The translations under genes were made by a program, and so were the position numbers. Positions 1-5,838 of a stretch of 5,838 nucleotides of DNA are shown one piece after another; within the stretch, counting starts at the first letter, position 1, and every line of letters starts with the position of its first letter. The notes under the pieces were generated by a model. That model saw nothing but the letters and a program-made list of their open reading frames with translations. It ran no database searches and had not been told where the DNA came from. Location of the stretch: contig DOVJ01000003.1 in assembly GCA_003520145.1 (NCBI GenBank), positions 1 to 5,838 of the forward strand, read 5' to 3'. This stretch comes from Eubacterium sp. (GTDB lineage: Bacteria > Bacillota > Clostridia > Lachnospirales > Lachnospiraceae).

Positions 1-903
1 CAGATGGGCAATGTATGGAGAGCTGACAGACCACAGCGTGGCAGATACAGACAGTTCATGCAGTGTGATATAGATATATTCGGTGATCCAAGCTACCTTG
101 CCGAGGTTGAACTCATACTTGCTACAACTACAACTCTTGGAAAGCTTGATTTTAAGGGCTTCAAGATCAGGATCAACGACAGAAGGATCCTTAAGGCTAT
201 GGCTTCGTACAGTGGTTTTGCAGAAGAGACTTATGACACAGCATTTATAATACTCGATAAGATGGACAAGATAGGTCTTGATGGCGTTAAGGAAGAACTT
301 GTACAAAGTGGGTTTGATGCTTCTGCGGTTGAGAAGTTCGTGGCGCTTTTTGAAGGTATTACAGGAAGCACAGAGGATATAGTCAGGGTGACTGATATAC
401 TCGGCGATAAGCTTGAAGAGGGCGTTCGTGACAATCTTCTTCAGATCATATCCATAGTTGAGCATGGTAAGAAGGCTGACTTTACAGTTGAATTCGATCC
501 GACTCTGGTTCGTGGTATGGGTTATTATACAGGAACTATATTCGAGATCGCTATGCCTGAATTCGGTGGAAGCTGCGGTGGCGGTGGAAGATACGATCGT
601 ATGGTTGGAAAGTTCACTGGCAATGATGTGCCTGCGGTAGGCTTCTCAATCGGCTTTGAACGTATCGTTCTTCTTCTTCTTGAAAGACAGATGAAGGTTG
701 ATGATATGCCTAAGAAGACAGCATTCCTCGTCGATAAGGGCATAGAGGGCGAAAAGCTTGGTGATATCATATCTCTTGCTATGGACAGACGTATGAATGG
801 TGAGAATATACTTGTTGTTCGTATGAACAAGAATAAGAAATTCCAGAAAGAACAGCTTCAGGTAAGCGGTTATAGCGTATTTGAAGAATTCTATAATGAT
901 TAA
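1..903 (+). CDS. hisS: Histidyl-tRNA synthetase (HisRS), 5'-truncated by window edge
   Basis: Class II aminoacyl-tRNA synthetase that charges tRNA-His with histidine in the cytoplasm. The frame is open from base 1, so the ATG at 4 is internal; 300 residues are visible and about 100 N-terminal residues with motif 1 are missing. Visible in order: motif 2 (RADRPQRGRYRQF, 19-57) followed by QCDIDIFG (61-84); NDRRIL (175-192); the histidine-binding HisA motif LVRGMGYYTG (505-534), where most bacterial enzymes have RGLDYY; a glycine-rich GGGGRYD; and motif 3 GFSIGFERI (640-666). Motif 2, the HisA motif and motif 3 are all intact, which argues for an active synthetase rather than the HisZ regulatory paralogue. 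Only about 78 residues follow motif 3, some 30 fewer than in E. coli-type HisRS, so the anticodon-binding domain is short. aspS follows after 21 bases, a common bacterial pairing. Confidence 0.93.
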   Translation, partial: QMGNVWRADRPQRGRYRQFMQCDIDIFGDPSYLAEVELILATTTTLGKLDFKGFKIRINDRRILKAMASYSGFAEETYDTAFIILDKMDKIGLDGVKEELVQSGFDASAVEKFVALFEGITGSTEDIVRVTDILGDKLEEGVRDNLLQIISIVEHGKKADFTVEFDPTLVRGMGYYTGTIFEIAMPEFGGSCGGGGRYDRMVGKFTGNDVPAVGFSIGFERIVLLLLERQMKVDDMPKKTAFLVDKGIEGEKLGDIISLAMDRRMNGENILVVRMNKNKKFQKEQLQVSGYSVFEEFYND

Positions 904-906
904 TGC

Positions 907-914
907 GGAGGAAG
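907..914 (+). promoter_or_regulatory. Ribosome binding site of aspS
   Basis: GGAGGAAG lies in the 21-base gap after hisS, with ten bases between it and the ATG at 925. A second purine run (AAAAAAGGAA) abuts the ATG but is too close to be the main site. The spacing favours ATG 925 over the in-frame ATG at 937, which would be more than 20 bases from this site. Confidence 0.75.
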
Positions 915-924
915 AAAAAAGGAA

Positions 925-2718
925 ATGGCTGAATCTATGAAGGGTCTTAAGAGAACCCACAGATGTACAGAGGTGTTGGATAACAATATAGGTGAAGAAG
1001 TAGTCGTAATGGGCTGGGTAGGTAAGAAGAGAAACCTTGGAAGTCTCATATTCGTAGATCTTCGTGACAGAAGCGGACTTCTTCAGATTCTCTTTGATGA
1101 GAATGAGATTGGTAAGGAAGGCTATGATAAGGCATATACTCTTCGTAACGAATTCGTTATCGCAGTTAAGGGTGTGGTTGCAAAAAGAGGTGGCGCTGTC
1201 AACGAAAACCTCAAGACAGGACATATCGAAATCATAGCTAAGGAACTTAGAATTCTTTCTGAGGCTCTTACTCCTCCTTTCCCAATCGAGGAGAATTCTC
1301 AGACAAGAGAAGAGTTGAGACTTAAGTATAGATATCTAGATCTTAGAAGACCTGACATACAGCGCAATATCATGCTTAAGAGCAAGGTTGCGACTCTTAC
1401 TAGAAGCTTCATGGCTAATGAAGGTTTCCTTGAGATAGAGACTCCTATACTTTGCAAGTCTACTCCTGAGGGCGCAAGAGATTATCTTGTACCAAGCCGT
1501 GTGCATCCAGGTAACTTCTATGCACTTCCTCAGTCACCACAGATATTCAAGCAGCTTCTTATGTGCTCTGGTTATGACAGATACTTCCAGGTTGCCAGAT
1601 GCTTCAGAGATGAGGACTTGAGAGCTGATAGACAGCCGGAGTTCACTCAGCTTGATATGGAACTTTCGTTTGTAGACATAGATGACGTTATCGATGTCAA
1701 TGAAAGACTTCTTGCACATCTTTTCAAGGAGTGTCTTGATGTAGATGTTAAGCTTCCAATCAGACGTATGACTTATAAGGAAGCTATGGATAAGTATGGT
1801 TCTGATAAGCCTGATCTTCGCTTTGATCTTGAGCTTGTAGATGTATCAGATGAAGTTAAGACAAGTGAGTTTGTTGTATTCAAGGGCGCACTTGAGAATA
1901 AGGGGGTTGTTAAGGCTATTGTTATACCAGGACAGGCATCTATGCCACGTAAGAAGATCGATTCCTGGGTTGAATTCGCTAAGGGCTACGGCGCAAAGGG
2001 TCTTGCTTATATGTCTATAGCAGAGGATGGCTCATATAAGGGAAGCTTCCTTAAGTTCATGAAGGAAGAGGAACTTGAGGCTATCGTTAACAAGACAGGT
2101 GCAAAGCCTGGGGATCTTATATTCTTCGCTGCTGACAGATATAAGATAGTATCGAGTGTTCTTGGCGCTATCAGAACAGAGATTGCTGCTGAGCTCGGCC
2201 TTATCAACAAGGATGAATTCAACTTCGTGTGGATCGTAGAATTCCCACTTCTTGAGTGGTCTGATGAAGAAGAGAGATTCGTAGCTATGCATCATCCATT
2301 CACGATGCCTATGGAAGAGGATCTTGAATTCTTAGAAAGTGATCCGGGACGTGTTCGCGCGAAGGCTTATGATATCGTTCTTAACGGAACAGAGATCGGC
2401 GGCGGCTCAGTTCGTATCTATCAGGATGATATACAGGAGAGGATGTTTAAGGCCATCGGTATAGAGAAGGATGAAGCTAATGAGAAGTTTGGTTTCCTTC
2501 TTGACGCTTTCAAGTATGGTGTACCACCTCATGCAGGTCTTGCATATGGTCTTGACAGACTTGTTATGATCATGGCTAAGCAGGACAGCATAAGAGACGT
2601 AATCGCATTCCCTAAGGTTAAGGATGCATCTGATCTTATGAGTGAAGCGCCAAATGTTGTGGATATTAAGCAATTAGATGAACTTGGTATAGCTATCAAA
2701 GAAACAAAGGAAGATTGA
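925..2718 (+). CDS. aspS: Aspartyl-tRNA synthetase (AspRS), bacterial type
   Basis: Cytoplasmic class II synthetase that activates aspartate with ATP and transfers it to tRNA-Asp. At 597 residues it matches the usual bacterial length (E. coli about 590). Domains: N-terminal OB-fold anticodon-binding domain (about 1-115, with GWVGKKRNLGSLIF); catalytic core with motif 1 (about 163-176, GFLEIETPIL), the aspartate-site QSPQ (203-206) and motif 2 (FRDEDLRADRQPEFTQLD from residue 227); a GAD insertion domain (roughly 290-420); then GTEIGGGSVRI (488-498) and motif 3 (GLAYGLDRLVMIM from 538, with Arg545). Leu38 sits at the position equivalent to E. coli Leu30. Leucine there is associated with discriminating AspRS, whereas non-discriminating enzymes that also charge tRNA-Asn tend to have histidine, so a discriminating enzyme is inferred. 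The gene lies between hisS and a small membrane-protein gene with almost no spacing, indicating an operon. All core motifs are intact. Confidence 0.97.
   Translation: MAESMKGLKRTHRCTEVLDNNIGEEVVVMGWVGKKRNLGSLIFVDLRDRSGLLQILFDENEIGKEGYDKAYTLRNEFVIAVKGVVAKRGGAVNENLKTGHIEIIAKELRILSEALTPPFPIEENSQTREELRLKYRYLDLRRPDIQRNIMLKSKVATLTRSFMANEGFLEIETPILCKSTPEGARDYLVPSRVHPGNFYALPQSPQIFKQLLMCSGYDRYFQVARCFRDEDLRADRQPEFTQLDMELSFVDIDDVIDVNERLLAHLFKECLDVDVKLPIRRMTYKEAMDKYGSDKPDLRFDLELVDVSDEVKTSEFVVFKGALENKGVVKAIVIPGQASMPRKKIDSWVEFAKGYGAKGLAYMSIAEDGSYKGSFLKFMKEEELEAIVNKTGAKPGDLIFFAADRYKIVSSVLGAIRTEIAAELGLINKDEFNFVWIVEFPLLEWSDEEERFVAMHHPFTMPMEEDLEFLESDPGRVRAKAYDIVLNGTEIGGGSVRIYQDDIQERMFKAIGIEKDEANEKFGFLLDAFKYGVPPHAGLAYGLDRLVMIMAKQDSIRDVIAFPKVKDASDLMSEAPNVVDIKQLDELGIAIKETKED
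2706..2713 (+). promoter_or_regulatory. Ribosome binding site of the 2720 gene, inside the aspS 3' end
   Basis: AAAGGAAG lies within the last codons of aspS, six bases before the ATG at 2720. It supports that start and implies translation of the small gene directly behind aspS on the same mRNA. Confidence 0.65.
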
Positions 2719-2719
2719 T

Positions 2720-3052
2720 ATGGGTAACAGGATGCGAAGGGCTCTCGAATATTATGGAAGTCTTGATGTGAAAAGCATGAGTGTTGAAGAAAGAAAAGAT
2801 AAGGCCTCTGAATTGCTGATACAGATCGGATTTTTTCAGCATGAGAGACTCATACATCTGATAGTTACGGTATTATTTGCCCTATTTGCCATGTTTGCTG
2901 TATATGGAAGCGTTACTACAGATAACTTTATGTTCTATGTACTGACAGTAGCGGTATTTGTACTTTTGATACCTTATGTTAATCACTATTATCTTTTGGA
3001 GAACGGAGTCCAGAGATTATATAAGGATTATGACAGATTGGCGAAATTATGA
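2720..3052 (+). CDS. Unrecognised small protein with two membrane helices
   Basis: I do not recognise a family for this 110-residue protein. The N-terminal 43 residues are charged and helix-forming (including SVEERKDKASELL). Two hydrophobic segments follow: about 44-63 (LIHLIVTVLFALFAMFAVYG) and about 69-88, separated by a five-residue turn (SVTTD). The tail is basic (YKDYDRLAKL). Arg/Lys on both ends predicts a hairpin with both termini in the cytoplasm. There is no signal peptide, cysteine or metal-binding cluster. The start has a good ribosome binding site and lies one base after the aspS stop; the stop overlaps the feoAB start by four bases (ATGA). The tight packing and sensible membrane topology argue for a real gene. 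A role in iron uptake beside FeoB is possible from position alone. It does not look like FeoC, which is a small soluble winged-helix protein. Confidence 0.85.
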   Translation: MGNRMRRALEYYGSLDVKSMSVEERKDKASELLIQIGFFQHERLIHLIVTVLFALFAMFAVYGSVTTDNFMFYVLTVAVFVLLIPYVNHYYLLENGVQRLYKDYDRLAKL

Positions 3053-5391
3053 CACTTAAGGATTTAAAACCAGGAAAGAGCGCCGTAGTCACCGAAGTTG
3101 GCGGCGAAGGCGCTCTTAGGCAACATTTTTTAGATATGGGGATTATCCCGGGCGTTGAGATTACAGTTGTAAAGTATGCGCCTATGGGTGATCCTGTTGA
3201 GCTCATGATCCATGGTTATGAGCTTACTTTGCGTCTTGATGATGCCAGACAGATTCTCATAAAAGAATGTGAGAAAAAAGAAAATCAGGAAGATAAGGAA
3301 TATACTAAGGTAAGAAGAGAACATCCCGGATTTGGTGAAGGTGGACGATATCACTCAAAAGAAGAAGAAAACCCGGTTCCGGAAGGGACTGTTCTTACCT
3401 TTGCGCTTGTTGGCAATCAAAACTGCGGTAAGACGACTCTCTTTAATATGCTAACAGGTTCTAATCAGCACGTAGGTAACTTTCCTGGAGTAACAGTTGA
3501 CAGGAAAGATGGTCAGATACGAGGACATAAGGATACTCTTGTGACAGACCTTCCAGGCATATATTCTATGTCTCCATATACCAGTGAAGAGCTTGTATCG
3601 AGGGATTTTGTCATAAGTCAGAAGCCATGCGCCATCATCAACATAGTTGATGCGACCAATATAGAGCGTAATCTCTATCTGACTATGCAGCTTCTAGAGA
3701 TGGGTATACCTATGGTGCTTGCTCTTAATATGATGGATGAGATGAGAGCTAACGGCGGAACTGTTGATGTCAATCTGATGGAACAGCTTCTTGGAATACC
3801 TGTTGTGCCTATATCTGCAGCGAAGAATGAGGGCGTGGATGAACTTGTAAATCATGCCATACATATAGCAAAGTATGCTGAAAAGCCAAAGGTGCAGGAT
3901 TTCTGCGATGAAAAAGAAGATGGCGGAGCAGTCCATAGAGGTATACATGCGGTTACCCACCTTATAGAAGATCATGCTATAGCACAGGGGATACCAGTTA
4001 GATTCGCAGCGACTAAGGTCATAGAGGGAGATAACATGATCTTAGAGAAGTTAGGTGTGGATCAGAATGAGAGAGAGACCATAGAACACATCGTTCTTCA
4101 GATGGAGAAGGAAAGAGGTCTTGACAGGTCTGCGGCTATAGCATCTATGAGATATTCTTTTGTTATGAAGATAGCAAAAGCGTGTGTGAAAAAGCCTGGT
4201 CAAAGCAAGGAAAAGAAAAGAAGCGAGAACATAGACAGAATCCTTACCGGAAAGTATACAGCGATTCCTGTGTTTATCCTTATCATGTCTTCGATATTCA
4301 TACTGACCTTTAATTATATCGGTCTATGGCTTCAGGAACTGTTTGAGAAGGGCTTGGATAAGATCTTTGGCAAGATGGCTTATCTTATGGAGAAGGCTGA
4401 TATCAATGAAGCTTTGTACGGGCTTGTTGTAGATGGAATATTTGCCGGAGTCGGAAGTGTGCTTAGCTTTATGCCTATTATAGTCATCTTGTTCTTCTTT
4501 TTATCGCTTCTTGAAGATACTGGATATATGGCCAGAGTGGCCTTTGTTATGGATAGAAGTCTTCGTAAACTTGGACTTTCCGGCAGAAGTGTAGTGCCTA
4601 TGCTTATCGGATTTGGCTGTACAGTGCCTGCTATTATGGCAACGAGGACTCTGCCTAGCGAGCGTGACAGGAAGATGACTATGCTCTTTCTTCCTTTTAT
4701 GAGCTGCAGTGCCAAGCTTCCAATATATGCTTTCATAGCCAATGCTTTCTTCAAGGAGAATGCAGGGTTTGTTATGGTCTTGTTATATCTTCTTGGTATA
4801 TGTTCGGGAGTAGTTATGATCCTTATCTATAAGAAGACTCTCTTTAGAGGCGATGCTGTGCCTTTTGTGATGGAGTTGCCTAATTATCGTATGCCTAGTG
4901 CGAAAAATGTATTCAGACTCGTATATGATAAGGCTAAGGATTTTGTTGTTAGAGCTTTTTCTGTGATATTGCTAGCGACCGTAGTTATATGGCTTCTTCA
5001 GAGTTTTGACATAAGCTTTCATATGGTTGATGACCCGGGAGAGAGTATACTTGGTATGATAGCGGGAGTGATAGCGCCAGTTCTTTCGCCTGCCGGACTT
5101 GGAGACTGGAGGATTGCAACAGCTCTGATATCAGGCTTCTTAGCCAAGGAAAGTGTGGTATCAATCATAGAGATGCTGTATAATGGAGCATTTGCTTCGG
5201 AAGTAACATGTATGTCAGCTGTATCGCTTTTGGTATTTTCACTATTATACACTCCTTGTGTTGCTGCGGTATCCGCAGTTAAACGAGAACTGGGGTCTAA
5301 GTGGGCAATAGGTGTGGTTATATGGCAGTGTATAGTTGCATGGATTGTATCATGTGCAGTCTACAATATCGGTATGCTTTTTTTCACATAA
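3049..5391 (+). CDS. feoB: FeoA-FeoB fusion: GTP-dependent ferrous iron transporter
   Basis: Imports Fe(II) across the cytoplasmic membrane. Residues 1-74 are a FeoA SH3-like domain (DMGIIPGVEI; ends near DDARQILIKE). A charged linker (about 75-114) joins it to the FeoB G domain: G1 GNQNCGKT (122-129), the G2 threonine in NFPGVTVD (Thr149), G3 DLPG (167-170), G4 NMMD (227-230) and G5 SAA (256-258). Asn125 corresponds to the asparagine linked to potassium-stimulated GTP hydrolysis in studied FeoB proteins. A helical GDI-like spacer leads to the membrane domain from about 401 (GKYTAIPVF), with gate-type segments GVGSVLSFMP, EDTGYMARVAFVMD, GFGCTVPAIMATR (Cys524), FMSCSAKLPIY (Cys553), GFLAKESVV and LLYTPCVAAV (Cys737). 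These conserved cysteines are plausible iron-path residues. At 780 residues it is the expected length for a FeoA-FeoB fusion and appears intact. The ATG at 3049 overlaps the upstream stop and has only a weak distant AAGGA (3023-3027), so translational coupling is likely. No FeoC follows. Confidence 0.96.
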   Translation: MTLKDLKPGKSAVVTEVGGEGALRQHFLDMGIIPGVEITVVKYAPMGDPVELMIHGYELTLRLDDARQILIKECEKKENQEDKEYTKVRREHPGFGEGGRYHSKEEENPVPEGTVLTFALVGNQNCGKTTLFNMLTGSNQHVGNFPGVTVDRKDGQIRGHKDTLVTDLPGIYSMSPYTSEELVSRDFVISQKPCAIINIVDATNIERNLYLTMQLLEMGIPMVLALNMMDEMRANGGTVDVNLMEQLLGIPVVPISAAKNEGVDELVNHAIHIAKYAEKPKVQDFCDEKEDGGAVHRGIHAVTHLIEDHAIAQGIPVRFAATKVIEGDNMILEKLGVDQNERETIEHIVLQMEKERGLDRSAAIASMRYSFVMKIAKACVKKPGQSKEKKRSENIDRILTGKYTAIPVFILIMSSIFILTFNYIGLWLQELFEKGLDKIFGKMAYLMEKADINEALYGLVVDGIFAGVGSVLSFMPIIVILFFFLSLLEDTGYMARVAFVMDRSLRKLGLSGRSVVPMLIGFGCTVPAIMATRTLPSERDRKMTMLFLPFMSCSAKLPIYAFIANAFFKENAGFVMVLLYLLGICSGVVMILIYKKTLFRGDAVPFVMELPNYRMPSAKNVFRLVYDKAKDFVVRAFSVILLATVVIWLLQSFDISFHMVDDPGESILGMIAGVIAPVLSPAGLGDWRIATALISGFLAKESVVSIIEMLYNGAFASEVTCMSAVSLLVFSLLYTPCVAAVSAVKRELGSKWAIGVVIWQCIVAWIVSCAVYNIGMLFFT
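3076..3117 (+). repeat. 9-bp perfect inverted repeat early in feoAB
   Basis: AAGAGCGCC (3076-3084) and GGCGCTCTT (3109-3117) are exact reverse complements separated by 24 bases. They lie 27-69 bases into the reading frame. As RNA they could form a GC-rich stem in the FeoA coding segment. There is no following T-run, so it is not an intrinsic terminator. The pairing is seen in the sequence; any function is unproven, and one such repeat could occur by chance in a window of this size. Confidence 0.4.
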
Positions 5392-5415
5392 GATTATTAG
5401 GCAAAAATAGTTGAT

Positions 5416-5447
5416 TGTAAATAGATACGCACCTTACACTTTTTTTT
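5416..5447 (+). terminator. Weak candidate terminator after feoAB
   Basis: TGTAA (5416-5420) can pair with TTACA (5434-5438) across a 13-base loop, followed by eight T residues (5440-5447), 25 bases after the feoAB stop. The T-run is convincing but the five-bp AT-rich stem is poor for an intrinsic terminator. The T-run may instead belong to the upstream element of the gdhA promoter. No better hairpin is visible in the gap. Confidence 0.3.
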
Positions 5448-5497
5448 CTAAAGATTTTACAAAAAACACTTGATTTATTAAAGCGATATGCTATAAT
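5440..5497 (+). promoter_or_regulatory. Sigma-A-type promoter of gdhA with extended -10 and A/T-rich upstream element
   Basis: -35 TTGATT (5470-5475) and a perfect -10 TATAAT (5492-5497) are separated by 16 bases. TG at 5489-5490, one base before the -10, makes an extended -10. Transcription should start near 5503-5505, giving a leader of about 45 bases. The T8 run and A6 run at 5440-5466 fall at about -64 to -38, where UP elements bind the RNA polymerase alpha subunit, so a strong promoter is inferred. Confidence 0.8.
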
Positions 5498-5535
5498 AGG
5501 ACTCGTGTTGAAAACATACATTACTAAAACTATTT

Positions 5536-5543
5536 AAAGGAGA
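5536..5543 (+). promoter_or_regulatory. Ribosome binding site of gdhA
   Basis: AAAGGAGA, a near-perfect Shine-Dalgarno sequence, ends six bases before the ATG at 5550 and fixes that start. Confidence 0.88.
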
Positions 5544-5549
5544 TTTATC

Positions 5550-5838
5550 ATGGGTTACGTTGATGAAGTATTAGAGCTTGTCTCTAAGAGAGATGCAGAT
5601 CAGCCTGAATTCATCCAGGCTGTAACAGAGGTACTTAATTCTTTGAGACCAATCGTTGAGAAGAATGAGGAGCTTTACAGAAAGAATGCTATTCTTGAGA
5701 GAATTACTGAGCCGGACAGACAGATCATGTTCAGAGTTCCTTGGGTAGATGATAAGGGCCAGGTACAGGTTAACCGTGGCTTCAGAGTTCAGTTTAACTC
5801 TGCTATCGGACCATACAAGGGAGGTCTTCGTTTCCATC
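5550..5838 (+). CDS. gdhA: Glutamate dehydrogenase, 3'-truncated by window edge
   Basis: Hexameric class I glutamate dehydrogenase, which interconverts 2-oxoglutarate plus ammonium and glutamate in the cytoplasm and so links nitrogen assimilation to the TCA-cycle carbon skeleton. Only the first 96 residues are present. Recognition rests on the N-terminal substrate domain: ERITEPDRQIMFRVPWVDD, then VQVNRGFRVQFNSAIGPYKGGLRFH up to the edge, written here as two overlapping stretches of a hallmark block. Lys90 in GPYKGG is the conserved substrate-binding lysine (Lys89 in Clostridium symbiosum, Lys92 in E. coli). The Rossmann domain lies outside the window, so NAD versus NADP preference cannot be read. 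The gene has its own strong promoter and ribosome binding site and is separated from feoAB by 158 bases, so it is likely a separate and well-expressed unit. Confidence 0.95.
   Translation, partial: MGYVDEVLELVSKRDADQPEFIQAVTEVLNSLRPIVEKNEELYRKNAILERITEPDRQIMFRVPWVDDKGQVQVNRGFRVQFNSAIGPYKGGLRFH

Noticed and set aside
664..684. CTT-rich triplet run in hisS as a microsatellite
   Set aside because: It encodes the conserved leucine stretch after motif 3 using the locally favoured CTT codon; ordinary coding sequence explains it.
4..903. hisS as a complete gene beginning at ATG 4
   Set aside because: The frame is open to base 1 and starts in the middle of motif 2; no promoter or ribosome binding site can precede it and motif 1 is missing, so it is an edge truncation.
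1..903. HisZ, the ATP-phosphoribosyltransferase regulatory subunit, instead of HisRS
   Set aside because: Motif 2, the histidine-binding motif and motif 3 are all present, a C-terminal domain remains, and the neighbour is aspS rather than hisG.
646..1224. 192-codon open frame on the minus strand across the hisS-aspS junction
   Set aside because: It lies antisense to two clearly conserved synthetase coding regions. Its translation is low-complexity and Leu/Ile/Ser/Lys-rich, with no recognisable motif or ribosome binding site.
2720..3052. FeoC for the small gene next to feoAB
   Set aside because: FeoC is a small soluble winged-helix protein, usually downstream of feoB. This product has two strong membrane segments and lies upstream.
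4380..4754. 124-codon minus-strand open frame inside feoAB
   Set aside because: It is antisense to conserved FeoB membrane motifs; its hydrophobic and Ser-rich composition is what the complement of this coding sequence gives.
5498..5549. Riboswitch or structured leader before gdhA
   Set aside because: The predicted leader is only about 45 bases, AT-rich and without convincing pairing.

Overview
The window looks like chromosomal core DNA of a low-to-moderate GC Firmicute, most likely a Lachnospiraceae-type clostridium (Butyrivibrio/Roseburia/Lachnospira relatives). The reasons are heavy use of AGA (Arg) and ATA (Ile) codons, strong purine-rich Shine-Dalgarno sites, a Gram-positive extended -10 promoter, a hisS-aspS pair, a FeoA-FeoB fusion and a clostridial-type glutamate dehydrogenase. 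The genus is inference; no search was possible.

Layout: all five genes are on the + strand. 1-903 is the 3' three quarters of hisS (histidyl-tRNA synthetase), cut by the window edge. After a 21-base gap carrying a GGAGG site, 925-2718 is a complete aspS (aspartyl-tRNA synthetase). One base later, 2720-3052 encodes an unrecognised 110-residue protein with two membrane segments. Its stop codon overlaps (ATGA) the start of 3049-5391, a 780-residue FeoA-FeoB fusion, the GTP-dependent ferrous iron importer. A 158-base AT-rich gap (5392-5549) holds a weak terminator candidate and a very good sigma-A-type promoter. It is followed by the first 96 codons of gdhA (glutamate dehydrogenase), cut by the right edge.

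The first four genes are packed so tightly that they are probably co-transcribed, joining two translation enzymes, a small membrane protein and an iron importer. gdhA appears to be a separate, probably highly expressed unit.

Most of the window is ordinary housekeeping sequence. The points worth a second look are: the divergent HisRS, with archaeal/eukaryotic-like motifs and a short C-terminal domain; the unknown two-helix membrane protein translationally coupled to feoAB; a Fur-like sequence with a possible promoter just upstream of feoAB; a 9-bp perfect inverted repeat early in the feoAB reading frame; and the gdhA control region. I see no convincing previously undescribed system, mobile element, CRISPR array or structural RNA gene.
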